Assembly: GCA_963971535.1 (NCBI GenBank)
Contig: OZ020598.1
Location: 100,431,489 to 100,495,488, forward strand
Direction: 5' to 3'
Source of the DNA: Notolepis coatsorum
Lineage: Eukaryota > Chordata > Actinopteri > Aulopiformes > Paralepididae
DNA length: 64,000 nucleotides
Each line of letters begins with the position of its first letter. Position 1 is the first letter of the stretch. Position numbers and translations under genes: made by a program. The notes beneath the pieces are model-generated. The model had not been told where the DNA came from and did no database searches. It worked only from the letters and a program-made list of their open reading frames with translations. Shown piece after piece: positions 33,900 through 44,514 of this stretch.

Positions 33900-34293
33900 T
33901 CTGTCACAAACCTTATAGAATTCAGGCTAGCCACAGTCCAAACACCCACAAGAACTTGCAATTTCCACAGACACGGTCTCTTTTCTTTACTTTATTTACA
34001 CAACAGAATATTATCAAACACACACTAAAACGAGACAATGACCAACAGACTGCGCTTCCAAATGTCCCACTCACCACAAGCGCACGAAAGCCAATAGAAT
34101 GGTCAGACAGTCCGGGGGTCGATACACCCAGGAGGTTTGTTGCCAGAAAAGGGGATTGTTCACAATTCAGGTTAGGCGTCCAGTCCAGGGTCAGTACACA
34201 AGGGGGAATCTCAGCCAGTCCAGGTTCCGATACACACACAGCATACCTACTTGCTTTCTCCTCTCCTTCCACTATACCTCTCACTATATAGGA
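33900..34293. other. No recognisable feature
   Basis: Non-coding sequence up to the L2 junction at 34294. CCAGTCC and GATACAC motifs recur without forming a clear repeat. Confidence 0.4.
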
Positions 34294-34492
34294 ATGCAGA
34301 GCGGAAGTGGAAACGTGACAAACTTCAAGTCTCACTTGAAATGCTTAGGGACAGTCGCATTAACTACCAGCTAGCGGTCAAAGCAGCGAGAATCACATCT
34401 TTTTCTGACCTCATCAACAACTCCCACAACCCCAGGAAGCTGTTCACTACCATCAATTCTCTCATTAGCCCCCCCCTAGTACCTGCCTGGAT
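34294..34492 (+). pseudogene. L2 ORF2 linker fragment
   Basis: Encodes the region between endonuclease and RT in split frames: AERKWKRDKLQVSLEMLRDS, then INYQLAVKAARIT and LINNSHNP. It is truncated at its 5' end and interrupted at 34493 by a LINE. Confidence 0.75.
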
Positions 34493-35686
34493 CAAGTCAA
34501 GTCAAGTCAAGTCAGTGTAATGTGGGTGGTCATGCCCGCAGCGATTGTGCAATAATACAAGTAATAAGAATAAGGCATTTGTGCAATAATACAAGTAATA
34601 ACAATAAGACATAACAGGTATAATGTACATAAAGTTTACAAAAAGCATGGTAAAAGCCATGCTAAGGTCCTGCGATACAATGTTATCTACGGATGAGGCA
34701 CTGGGTCTTATGTACACTACTATACAATACTATACAATCTACAGTTATACTATATATCCTTTTTTGTGTGTTTTATTTTTTTATTATTTTATTTTATTAC
34801 TATATATCCTTATGTTATCTTGCTATATCCATCTATTTACTATACAAGAACCACTCCCGTTCTTTTTTATTTTTTTTTACCTTTTCATTGTGTAAAGTGA
34901 CCGTTGAGTGTGAGCGTGTGCAGCATGTGTGTGTGTGTGTGTTCATGCTAAATTACTGTTAGTGTGTGAGCGTATACAGTATGTGTGTTGTGTGTGTGCT
35001 CATGTGTGCTTGTGTGTGGAGAGTTCAGTGTTCAAGACTCTGAAGGCCTGGGGGAAGAAGCTGAGCCGAAGTCTCTCTGTCCTAGTTGCTGGTGTGCGCA
35101 GGCGTTTGCCTGACCGCAGCAGCTTGAACAGGCTGTTGTTCGGGTGGTGAGGGTCTTTCATTATTCTGCAGGCTCTGGATTTGCACCTCTTGTTATATAA
35201 GCCCTGCAGGGGTGGTAGTGCAATACCCGTAGTACGCTCAGCTGAGCGCACCACTCTCTGTAGGGCCTTCTTGTCCTGTGCCTTGCTGTTTTCATACCAG
35301 GCAGTGATGTTTCCAGTCAAGATGCTCTCTACAGCTCCGGAGTAGAAGGACTGGAGTATCTTCCCGATACTCTGAAATTCCTTAACTGTCTCAGGTGGTA
35401 GAGGCGCTACTTCGCCTTCTTTACGACTGAGTCTATGTGTGTTGTCCATGTCAGGTCTTCTGAGATGTGGACCCCCAGGTACTTAAAGCTGCTCACCCTG
35501 TCCACGGTAGCCCCCGTTTGGTGTGTCGTCTGCTGTGTTATCCAAAAATCCATGATCAGCTCCTTGGTTTTACCAATGTTCAGGAGCAGGCTGTTGTCCT
35601 GACACCAGCGTGCCAGTGCATCAACCTCCTACCGGTAGGCCTTCTCGTTGTTGTCAGAGATCAGCCCCACCACCACTGTGTTGTCC
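34493..35686 (-). mobile_element. Rex1-like LINE inserted in L2, (GACTT)-tailed
   Basis: On plus it opens with TCAAGTCAAGTCAAG repeats, the inverted 3' tail. A 3' UTR rich in GTGT and a reverse-transcriptase frame follow. It is 5'-truncated within the RT catalytic region at about 35686 (DNTVVVGLISDN). The pentanucleotide tail differs from the hexanucleotide tails of the other Rex1-like copies here. Confidence 0.82.
35000..35686 (-). pseudogene. Rex1-like RT C-terminal half
   Basis: From its 5' end the minus strand reads DNTVVVGLISDNNEKAYR (just after the catalytic Asp pair), a stop, WCQDNSLLLNIGKTKELIM, VSSFKYLGVHISEDLTWTTH, and then, after a frameshift, the ORF 35000-35449 with FYSGAVESILTGNITAWY, VRSAERTTGIALPPLQGLY and PQAFRVLNTE. 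One stop and at least one frameshift make it inactive. Confidence 0.8.
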
Positions 35687-35783
35687 GATGTGTCCCCAAC
35701 TAATTTTTTCACCAAAGTTGAGGATATCAGAAAGAACATCTTACCCCCCACATGTAACTTAGCTGTCCCTCTGGTCTGCTCAT

Positions 35784-36503
35784 CAGGGGCGTCGTTCTGG
35801 TATGGCAAGGTATGGCACTCGCCATAAATTAAAAGAATTTTTTATAATTACAATTTTTTTATGTTGATTTAGAATTCGAATGTCAACATTATGAACGAAG
35901 CTTCGAATGATTCGGTACAGCGCTAGCATGTTTTGATATTGTCAATTATCTCACTTTTACTAGGTGACTTTTACTATAGGTGACTAACTCAAATATGCCA
36001 CACAAAAAAAGGAAAATGGACATACAGACGTTTTTTAATCAAAGGGCAGCAGAGACAAGTGATACAGGGACGCAGGTAAGGTCTTACAATGGCTTAGTGA
36101 TTATAACAGTGCAGTTCAGCATTCAGTAACCCATACTTTTTTTGAACATGTTTTTGATAGTTACATTCTGTTGAACACACACCTCAAAACCGTACCTAAG
36201 GAAAATTGGCTCAATTGCAAGAAAAATAATAGACTGATATTACATTCTGCATAATTTGTATGCAAAATATTGTGGTTCCCTGCTTTAGTCTGTTGACACA
36301 TTTCTATACAAAAAATGCTTGTGTGGTCCTGTGTCATACCTAAATGTCATATAAGTGAATTATATAGAAACAACTCACCAAAAGTGACTATTGCGCAATT
36401 GATTTGACAAAAAAAATCCAACAAGGGGGGGAAACCCCCCCCCCCTTCACCCCCCACCCTCCCTAATTGCCATACCTTGGCTTTTACTGAAACGACGCCA
36501 CTG
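35784..36503 (+). mobile_element. hAT-type element, 720 bp, inside L2
   Basis: The ends are CAGGGGCGTCGTT and, inverted, CAGTGGCGTCGTTTC. An exact 8-bp target duplication CTGCTCAT lies at 35776-35783 and 36504-36511, and the empty site is present in the other L2 copies. The element carries what looks like the first coding exon of a hAT transposase but nothing more, so it is an internal-deletion derivative. Confidence 0.92.
35995..36077 (+). pseudogene. hAT transposase first exon remnant
   Basis: ATG at 35995 begins MPHKKRKMDIQTFFNQRA and runs 27 codons to CAG, directly followed by GTAAG, a consensus splice donor. A short basic first exon (KKRK) ending at a donor is usual for the hAT families related to ZMYM-type zinc-finger transposases. 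The basic patch would serve as a nuclear signal. KMDIQTFF resembles a PCNA-interacting (PIP) motif, with hydrophobic and double-aromatic residues at the right spacing but Lys where Gln is usual. All downstream exons are missing. Confidence 0.5.
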
Positions 36504-36511
36504 CTGCTCAT

Positions 36512-38049
36512 CCACACTGGCCTGCTTTCAGCCCATCAGTCTACTCACCCTCACAGAGATAGTTTCCTCTATGAAACCTGCAACCTGCCCCCTCGACACT
36601 GTTCCCACTGCTCTCCTGAAACAGGTTTTTCACACAACCGGTCCCAGCATCCTCTCCATTATTAACAGCTCCCTGGCAACTGGTACTGTTCCACCCTGCT
36701 TTAAACATGCAGTAGTCCAGCCCCTATTGAAAAAAACAAACCTTGACCCCACCCTGCACAGTAATTACAGGCCCATTTCCAAGATTCCTTTTCTGTAAAA
36801 AATACTTGAAAAGGTCGTTATGTGACAATTGTCTCCCTACCTGCACCAGAACAGCATCCTGGAGACATTTCAGTCAGGGTTTAGGACTGGCCATAGCACA
36901 GAATCAGCCCTCCTTAAAGTTTCAAATGACCTACTCCTTGCCACTGACAACCGTGTCTGCTCGGTTTTAATGCTGCTTGACCTCAGCGCAGCTTTCGACA
37001 CTGTTGATCACAACATTCTATTAGATCGTCTCCAACATGGGGTTGGTGTCAGTGGCACTGCACTAGCATGGTTCTCCTCCTATCTCACAAATAGAAGTTT
37101 TGCTGTCAACATTGCCAAATGCTCCTCCCCCTCAACCTCCCTCTCCTGTGGGGTCCATCCTTGGCCCGATCCTGTTCTCTCTTTACATGCTACCCCTTGG
37201 TTCAATCATTCAGAAGCACAATATCTCTTTTCACTGTTATGCTGACGACACACAGCTTTATGTCTCTCTCTCATCCTGCCTTGATGACGTTAAATGTTGA
37301 ATGGCACAAAACATTTTACAACTAAATGAAAACAAATGTGAAATAATCCTCTTCGGTCCCCCAGACGCTGTCACCACCCTTACCAACAGTCTTGGCAACC
37401 TGTCCTCCCTGGTCAAGCCTTATGTCAAGAACCTAGGTGTCATTTTTTATCCCCAATTTTAATTCGACAGACAAGTGAACTCAGTGGTGAAGGCATGTTT
37501 TTTCCCAATTACGCACCATTGCTAAACTCAAAGCCCTTCTCTCCCCTGCAGACCTTCAGAGAGTAATCCATGCTTTCATTTCATCTAGATTAGACTACTG
37601 CAACTCCCTCTATATAGGCATCAACCAGTCTTCCCTGTCCCGCCTACAGCTAGTACAGAACGCCGCTGCCAGACTGTTGCCCGGAACCCGTAAGAGAGAC
37701 CACATCACCCCTGTCCTTGCCTCCCTTCATTGGCGTCCAGTACGCAACAGGATAGATTTTAAGGTTCTCGTATTCGTTTTTTAAGCCCTTAATGGTCAGC
37801 CCCCATCCTACATCTCAGACCTCCTATTCCCCTATTCCAACACCAGGTCCCTCAGGTCAGCCGATCAGAGGCTCCTGACAGTCCGGAGGTCTAACCTTAA
37901 GCTCAGGGGGGGCTGTGCCTTTGCTGCCGCAGCCCCTGAACTGTGGAACAGCATCCCCACCTCCATTAGGCTCGCCCCCTCGATAGATGCCTTCAAATCT
38001 AGGCTCAAAACCCACTTCTACCTATTAGCTTTTCCCGTTCACTGACTCA
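36512..38049 (+). pseudogene. L2 ORF2 RT, degenerate
   Basis: RT blocks are in order but broken: NYRPISKIPFL then a TAA at about 36797, [20 protein letters not shown] (motif A), a deletion that removes the PQG of motif B near 37157, [10 protein letters not shown] (YADD) near 37239, a deletion of about 27 bp after it, and a further stop near 37298. The C-terminal part ([22 protein letters not shown]) is present with more frameshifts. It cannot encode a working enzyme. Confidence 0.82.
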
Positions 38050-38207
38050 TGCCCTGTTTTCCTGTGTGCTTGCCTGTGTGCCCTCCAATAAAACGGAGTT
38101 GTGATTGTTGTCTATATATGTATCTATGTATCCACCCTCTGTACAGCACTTTGGTTGACATGTGTCATGTTAAATGTGCTATATAAATAAATCTGATTGA
38201 TTGATTG

Positions 38208-39094
38208 ACTGTCACAACTCTGAATATCAATCTCCCTTCTTCAACAACAAATACCACTCCAACTCGCTCAACATGACTCTCTCTATCCTAGTGTTAATGT
38301 AGGGTGTGGTACCAGTGCGCCGTGCACGTGAGGTGTGTGTCAACTAATTATGCGCAGGTGTATCCTATCCGTTCTAATCAACTAGTGGGTGTGTCGGGCA
38401 TGTGTGTGTGTGTGTGTTTCATCAGTGCTAAACATCTACCTAAATACCTCCACTCCGTCCGCTACGGATATCTGCAGGGAACGGGGAAATAAGGAAACGT
38501 TGTAATCGTTCCTGGTCCTCGCTCCACCTCGCTCCAAACGGCCGAGCTGTCTTGTCCCGCTCGCCGTATCCCGGCCACCTCGCCTTGACACGTGACGCGT
38601 CAGCATTGTCTCGCCAGTCCGGAATTCCTCATCTGCGAGTGCCGCGTTGCGGTTGCCACTTGCCGACACTTCTGGGATCCCCCTCTGTCTGCATGAGGCG
38701 GAGCCCGTTTCTTGCGCCGCGACATCCCTTTATCAGTGGCATGCCGCGACGGTCGCCACAGTGTTATTAGCTAAATATGAGCTTATAAAAATATCTGTGC
38801 ATTGCATCGGAAAACATTGATTTACACACGAAAAGAAGAAGCCACCATGAAATCGTTGTAGTCCTAAGAAAGAGGAGACCCAGGGCTTTCGATGGATGTA
38901 AAAATGTCATAAAACTACACTACTCGGCTCATACCAGCCCCCGACAACGGATGTCCAACCATTTTACTCTTAGAAAATTTGACATGATTAATATAGCCAT
39001 TAATATAGCCATCAATAACTTATGTCAAATGCTGAGGGCCTATTAAAAAAAAATATTATTTAGTATTTGTTACTTATTATTAGTATTTATCAAT
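38208..39094. other. No clear gene; short shared segment
   Basis: The stretch 38703-38757 resembles 32524-32578 (CGTTTCTTG, CGACATCCCTT, ATCAGTGGC, TGCCGCGA). The rest is unannotated, with a GT run at 38402-38417. Confidence 0.4.
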
Positions 39095-39160
39095 TAACAA
39101 GTCCGAGTCCTCATCTGCACCTTCCGAGTCCGAATGCAGTCAATGCTCGAGTACTACAAC
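39095..39160 (-). mobile_element. DNA-element end fragment (AAGTCCGAGTC family)
   Basis: ACAAGTCCGAGTCCTCATCT through GCTCGAGTACTACAACACT matches 40596-40749 with the middle deleted. On minus it starts AGTGTTGTAGTACTCGAG, the sort of CAGTGTTGTAGT end seen in fish MITEs. Confidence 0.5.
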
Positions 39161-39828
39161 ACTTTCACAATTTCCCCTGTGGAATTGTCTAGTTATCATT
39201 ATTATTCATCAGAGGTATTGATATAAGGTCTGTATACTCCTGGATGGGTGTCTTTGCGATGAGAGTCACATGCTCTAATCCATCCCAACTTCACTTGAGA
39301 AACTTTATTCTGAAGACCTTATAGTTGTCTCTCAGGGCCAAATAATCAAAATCATTATTTAAAAAGTTTATATCAAAGTAGATGATTTCTGACTGCGACC
39401 ATTATAAGTGGATTTTTTATTCTTCTTTAAGACAGTGTATGATTTCTTTTTAATAACGATCGTGATAGAAATGGCTTTTTATTTTTAATTATTTATGTTT
39501 GAGCTAGGTTTTATGAGATGTGAGAAGGAGAGAGAGACAGAGATATAGAGAAAGAACGAGACAAAGATAAAAATCGACTCTTGAGAGGTAATTAAAGCTG
39601 TTTCTGATGGCTATGTGGGTGTTTTATAACAATAAGAGAATGGTCTTGATAGACCAGTTTAATAGACTTGGTGACATCTGAGAGAGATACTTGACATTCA
39701 TTTTCCCACTGCAATAAAATAAGAATGTAAAAACAGATCTTAAAGGCTTGTTGTTACTGAGGCTTGATGTTACTCTGTGGGTGATGATTTTTCAAGGACA
39801 ATATAAAGTGTATCTTCCCGTTATCATG
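39161..39828. other. No recognisable feature
   Basis: AT-rich non-coding sequence with a GAGA patch near 39524. Confidence 0.4.
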
Positions 39829-40135
39829 AATAATAATAATAACTTTATTTGTATAGCACTTTTCATACAGAGGTTGCAGTTCAAAGTGCTTCACAACAGT
39901 AAAAAATACAGGCATAAGCGACCATAAAAAAAAATGTAAATACAAAGAGATAGAGAGGTAGCAAGGTTAGGAAAATCACAGACTTCAGCAATACAAATAA
40001 TAAAATAGAATAGATTAGATTCAGTTTAAAATAGGCAAAAAATTATAAGATAGAACGGACAGTAAAAAAGTGTGATAAGATTGTTCAATAAAAAATATAT
40101 AACAACAGAGCAGTGTATCGCTCTTAGTACTTTGA
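39829..40135 (-). mobile_element. LINE 3' end (AGCACTTTGAACTGC type), copy A
   Basis: AATAATAATAATAACTTTAT, then TGTATAGCACTTTTCATACAG and TTGCAGTTCAAAGTGCTTCA, is the inverse of a LINE 3' end, present on plus at 59812-59870. It also matches 49665-50110 through AATACAGGCATAAGCGA and AATAGAATAGAT. I see no coding part. Confidence 0.65.
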
Positions 40136-40172
40136 GTTTCTTTACAAAGTTCTAACATACAACAGAGCATCG

Positions 40173-40252
40173 GCTCTAACATACATACAACAGAGCAGTC
40201 CGTCGCTCTAACATACAACAGAGCAGTCCGTCGCTCTAACATACAACAGAGA
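40173..40252 (+). repeat. 28-bp minisatellite, about three units
   Basis: Units starting GCTCTAACATACAACAGAGC begin at 40173, 40205 and 40233. The first has an extra ATAC, giving 32 bp, and the others are 28 bp apart. Confidence 0.8.
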
Positions 40253-40595
40253 ATGAATGGAAGTGTTGTAATTATATACTAGACCTAGGAGGGTTTTCAC
40301 GCGCACCAATCCTTGGCAGCACATCAGCCCCACTCTGCAAAAACTCCACTGGCTCCCCGTCAACTGCAGAATCCCCTACAACTCAAGTTCAGACATTATG
40401 TTACTCTATTACGTTAGCACTAAAAGTGATTTCTTTTTCTGGAATCAGAAACTTCAGAATGTCATCTTTCAAAAGAGACCAGGCTCATGCATGTGCTTTA
40501 AGGATAAAGTATGTTGTTTTGGTTTGCAAAAAAAGTATGCAGTCCTCAAGTTGAAGTAAAAAAAAATTGCACTTTTCTGCCCGCTTGATAAGAGG
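40253..40595. other. No recognisable feature
   Basis: Non-coding. CTCCACTGGCTCCCCGTC at 40345 resembles the LHWLPV-coding stretch of LINE RT C-termini, but too little remains for a call. Confidence 0.35.
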
Positions 40596-40749
40596 TTAAC
40601 AAGTCCGAGTTCTCGCCTGCACCTTCCGAGTCCAAATGCAGGCAATGCTCGAGTCTAAGTCCAAGTCTGAGTCATCAGTGCTCAAGTCCAAGTCGAGTCA
40701 CGAGTCCTGAAAATCAGTCCAGGACTCGGACTCAAGTACTACAACACTG
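40596..40749 (-). mobile_element. DNA-element end fragment (AAGTCCGAGTC family), longer copy
   Basis: Many GAGTCCAAGTC-type direct and inverted motifs lead up to AGTACTACAACACTG at 40749, which on minus is CAGTGTTGTAGTACT. The matching left end is not seen. The GACTCGG motifs at 41510-41590 may be another piece. Confidence 0.5.
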
Positions 40750-42058
40750 CCAAGACATCACGTCGGTCTGAGACGAGAATGAAGCATCGGACCGCTATTT
40801 CAAGAGGTCGGTGATTGACTGCTCTCATTTCAACATCACTGAAGCATTCAAACGAGATGTCCCAGAAAGCTAAGCTAACCCCCCCTCAGGGCAGTGAGGC
40901 CTGAGATATCAGACAGCTGGGTTGTTCCTGAGTCAGCCAGTCAATCACCTCGCTCTCTGCCAACCCCTGGGTATTTGTTGACTGTTCAGTCCGTTTCTGG
41001 CTTCTAAGGGGAATGTGCTGCACCGCAGCCTTGTTGTTTAGTCTTTATTTTGTGCTTAACCCTTTCACTACCACACTACAGAAGGTTACCCCTTTCGGTA
41101 CCATACTACAGAAGGTTAATAAATCGGTTAATTTGTGTACTTTGACTTTCTCTTCCGATTCAGTCAGTCGAACGTTACAGTACTTGGTTTATAACTAGGA
41201 CTAGGACTATAAGGACTATGGTCTATAATAAATACATTTAGTAAGATGCTGTTGTGCTTGAGCGAACACACAGTACACCTCTATAATAAAGCATACGCAT
41301 ATAGGACTCAGACTTGTTAATTGATAAATACAGTTATTTATTTATTTTTGTAATAGGCCCTAATCATTCATCATTTGGCATTTGTTTGGATATTGTGTCA
41401 CAAAGCAAAAACTCCCTTTGAAATGGTGACCGCTGTGTCATTTATGTTTAATGTAGACCTTTTTTATTTGTATGTCAGCTCTTTGACTGCCAGAGTGGAG
41501 TGGACTCAACCTTGACGACTAGGACTCAGAATAGGGTAATGGGGACTTGACTCTGGCCCTTCTTTGGTGACTCGGACTCGAACACTGGCTGGAGGTGCAT
41601 GTAAAACATGCAGAGTTACAAGTTACAAACTCCACGCCAAAGGGAGTTATTCACTCCAACAGCAAATACAAAAAATTTCTTCCTGAAATACCGCATTTGC
41701 AATGCAGCCTTTTCTTCCATCACTGCACTACATCACTATGTAACACATCGCATATGGGTGGTCCTTTCAAGATTGCGGCTTGTTTGTAAACTATCTTTTT
41801 CCACCTAAACAGTTCCCTAAAATATATTGAGGATTTTTGAAATATAAATAGGATATGCAATTGCTGGACGATCAAGCTTAGTGCTCGGCGGGGGACGCAG
41901 CAGCTCATTTGCATTTAAAGAGATAGGAGGCTGAGTGAGCCTGGCTGGGAATTGAACCCTGATTGGTCTCTCTGATGGTCTCTCCTCAGGTGTCACCCTC
42001 CTTACTATCAGTTGATGGGTGAGCTCACCTGTCTTCACTTGGCGCCAGGTCAAACACC
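40750..42058. other. No clear gene
   Basis: Mostly unannotated. A 29-bp near-duplicate (ACTACAGAAGGTTA preceded by CTACC/GTACC) occurs at about 41069-41120, and GACTCGG-rich MITE-like sequence at 41505-41590. Confidence 0.4.
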
Positions 42059-42238
42059 AGAGGTGACTGCACGGTCCAACGTAGACTGACCACGTTTGGC
42101 CAAAACGTCCTGTCTATAAAAGGCAGCCAAACGTGGAACAGTCTCCCCATTTCCCTAAGGGAAAGCCCCACCCTTGCTTCTTTTAGAGGGCAACTCAAAA
42201 AATGGCTCAAGACCAACCAGTCATGTGACCACATGTGA
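42059..42238 (+). pseudogene. LINE reverse transcriptase C-terminus
   Basis: Sixty codons are open to a TGA at 42236-42238. They read TTFGQNVLSIKGSQTWNSLP, then LRESPTLASFRGQLKKWL. The TWNSLP...SLRES...F+..LK.WL pattern is the C-terminus of a CR1/L2/Jockey-type LINE protein. A 3' UTR runs to about 42440 and ends in AATAAACAAATACATG. It is 5'-truncated, family not resolved. Confidence 0.7.
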
Positions 42239-42439
42239 CATATATCTAGCCACTAGTATTTTTGTGTATTGCTGCTATGTATTTGTACATTTCTTACTGT
42301 TTTTATGTGTCCTGTTTTTATGTCTGGGCAAAACGGATAGAAATTAGCCTTGTGCTAAATCCTGCAATTTGTACACTCCACTGTGTTCATTCATTTTGCA
42401 TTGTCCCGTCCAAATAAACAAATACATGTAAAGTAAGTA

Positions 42440-43065
42440 AAGTTCACTCGACTACCCAGGGCTGGGTGCATCAGAACCTGGGGAAGCATGCAGACCATGT
42501 GTGTTCTGTGTGTGCGTTGCAAACTTTTTATATCTATAGTTATATGCTCGAGTGGTTTGTATACACGCTTTACTCCCCTATTGTAGGGAGTGTGATTTCC
42601 AACGTTGTGTTTGGGCTCTATTCATTTCAAAGGTAATTGACAGTCTGTATGTTTTCTTTTTTCTGATAGAAAGTATAGCTTTCAGTTGTTGGTCTTGATT
42701 TGTTGTTTTGAATCATACTTGTTTATGCATATCCACTGTCTGTGTTCCCTTTCTCTGGATACTTAATTAGTGTGGCCCTCACCCCCTGGATTTCTATCGG
42801 GGATGTAACAGCCAAATATACCAGTAACATATGTTGTGTCCAAAAACAAGCCGCACAAACACCAGCTTCTCCCATGTGATTCTCCCAGACGTCTTGTGTA
42901 GCAGCTAACACTAGTTCTGTTATAATGTGAGTTACTTTTCATTCAGGCCTACACCTGCAGGGTCCTATGCGGGTCCTACTTAGGTAGGATAATGAGTAAC
43001 AGCTGTGTATTGCATTTAGTCAGTCATCAGCCACAGAGACTACGTCCGGTCCCCACCACAATAAG
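42440..43065. other. No recognisable feature
   Basis: Non-coding sequence without repeats that I can identify. Confidence 0.4.
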
Positions 43066-43160
43066 ATAGATAAGATATTCCTTTATTGATCCCCTTGGGG
43101 AAATTCAAGCATCATAGGAGCATGGGGGAGGGGAGGTACAGGTAGTAAAAACAAGCAGTG
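43066..43160 (-). mobile_element. Rex1-like LINE 3' tail, (GATA) type
   Basis: AGATAGATAAGATATTCCTT followed by TATTGATCCCCTTGGGGAAAT is the inverse of the LINE 3' end seen at 53975-54020 and at 51740-51780. Only the end of the element is present. Confidence 0.6.
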
Positions 43161-43211
43161 GAAATGTAGCCGGTCTCGTATTACTCTGCGTTGTGTTTCA
43201 GATTCAGATTT

Positions 43212-43618
43212 CAGCTCTCGGCGTTGCTACCAGCTTGGCTGGTCATTCATACTAATACAATTGGCAGTATTAGCGGGTGGGAAGCTGGTGGGTGGGAATC
43301 TGGCGTTGTGGACAGCGACGCCTACAGGTCAGGTCTCGGCGCTTGCTCAGCGGGTGCAGGACTTGGTGGAGATAGCGTGCCCTCCCACGCGTTACACTTC
43401 ACCAAATGAGAGTCCTCGCTGCCAAGTGAAAAAACTTCACTGGCTGTCACCGCACGTATCGGAGGAAGCGTGCGATCGACTCGGGACGCCCTTGTACCGA
43501 TTCGTAGGAGAACATGTGAACGACAACCAGGTAGGGGAGGGGGGGAATTGGCACAATGACTAAATTGGGACGGGGAGAAAAACAGAATATAATTAAGTAA
43601 AAAAAAAAAAAAAAAAAA
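43212..43618 (+). mobile_element. tRNA-derived SINE, 5'-truncated
   Basis: Same family as 21089-21507. It starts inside the body, just after the B box (CAGCTCTCGGCGTTGC), so the polymerase III promoter is missing. It ends with AAATTGGGACGGGGAG and a run of about 20 As. Confidence 0.82.
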
Positions 43619-43920
43619 GGTAATTGTCGAATTCAATTATTTTGTATTTCTCCACGTGGTAAATACACAGGTCACAACATGTTTACAGGAACGTTTTGGA
43701 GTTGTATTTGGAGTGTATTTCGTGACTGTAGGGGACTGTAGGGAACTTCAGCGTAAAGGTCTGACCCACTTCCAGTGATGAAGCTAAGCTACGCTAACGG
43801 AGCAGCTGTTCCCTAAGCCTAATGCACGCACAGAGAAGAAAACGGTATGTATCTTCTTGTCTAACTCCAGGGAAGATGGCAAATAAGCTAATTTCCCAAA
43901 ATGTTGGCATTTTCCTTTAA
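43619..43920. other. No recognisable feature
   Basis: Non-coding. Confidence 0.4.
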
Positions 43921-44132
43921 GGGATTGCCCCGAGTGGGAGTTGAACCCCGGTCTCCCGCGTCGCGGGCAGCATCACAGACCACTCTACCAAGAGGTGAAT
44001 TCACACCTAATAAGTAATGGGTCTGGATGCCTCTGGGGAGTGAGTTTACTTGCAGTACCGCTAACATCCACAGTCACTTCACAACACTTGAAGTCTATCG
44101 TGACTGTATATACTCACGGTACCTCCGTTACA
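43921..44132 (-). mobile_element. tRNA-like repeat ending CCGTTACA (copy A)
   Basis: The minus strand has CACCTCTTGGTAGAGTGGTC (A-box-like) and GGGGTTCAACTCCC (B-box-like) with tRNA spacing, but the stems do not close properly. The flank on the other side shares GAGTGAGTTTA, ACCGCT and CCGTTACA with 48200-48475, so both are one repeat family. Its own TGTAACGG end is missing, so it is truncated. Confidence 0.55.
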
Positions 44133-44475
44133 TAAACAATATAACAAATCAATATAATTAACTAACTAACTAACTGAAGTATAGCCTACAGTATTCACAT
44201 AAGGTGCAGTATGCATAAGGTAGTATTACTTTTAAGTTCCTAGTAGTTGTAGTTGGATGTGCGGAAGTAACGTTGGGTCAAAGAGGGTAGCATTTAAAGC
44301 CGCTGTTGTCGCCCTCTTGCGTTAAAAAGGTGTACCATAACAGTGTGTAGGCCAATGGACAATGTTGGAAATGATTCCAACAAAACACTTTCCCACACGC
44401 TCATCTTTGATCGACTGTGACTCTGTGCACCCAGTGACAGGCTTATTAGCTCCGTAGTATGCGAGACATAGCGAG

Positions 44476-44514
<39 letters not shown>

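Larger units (their letters stand above)
34294..38207 (+). mobile_element. L2-type LINE copy 4, split by two insertions
   Basis: The L2 parts are 34294-34492, about 35687-35783 and 36504-38207. They align in order with copies 1 to 3. The gaps are filled by a minus-strand LINE and a hAT element. The 3' end has ATAAATAAATCTGATTGATT. This is the most diverged of the four L2 copies and so probably the oldest. Confidence 0.88.

Noticed and set aside
43921..44000. A functional tRNA gene on minus
   Set aside because: Box sequences are present but acceptor, anticodon and T stems do not pair, and the region belongs to a repeat family also seen at 48200.
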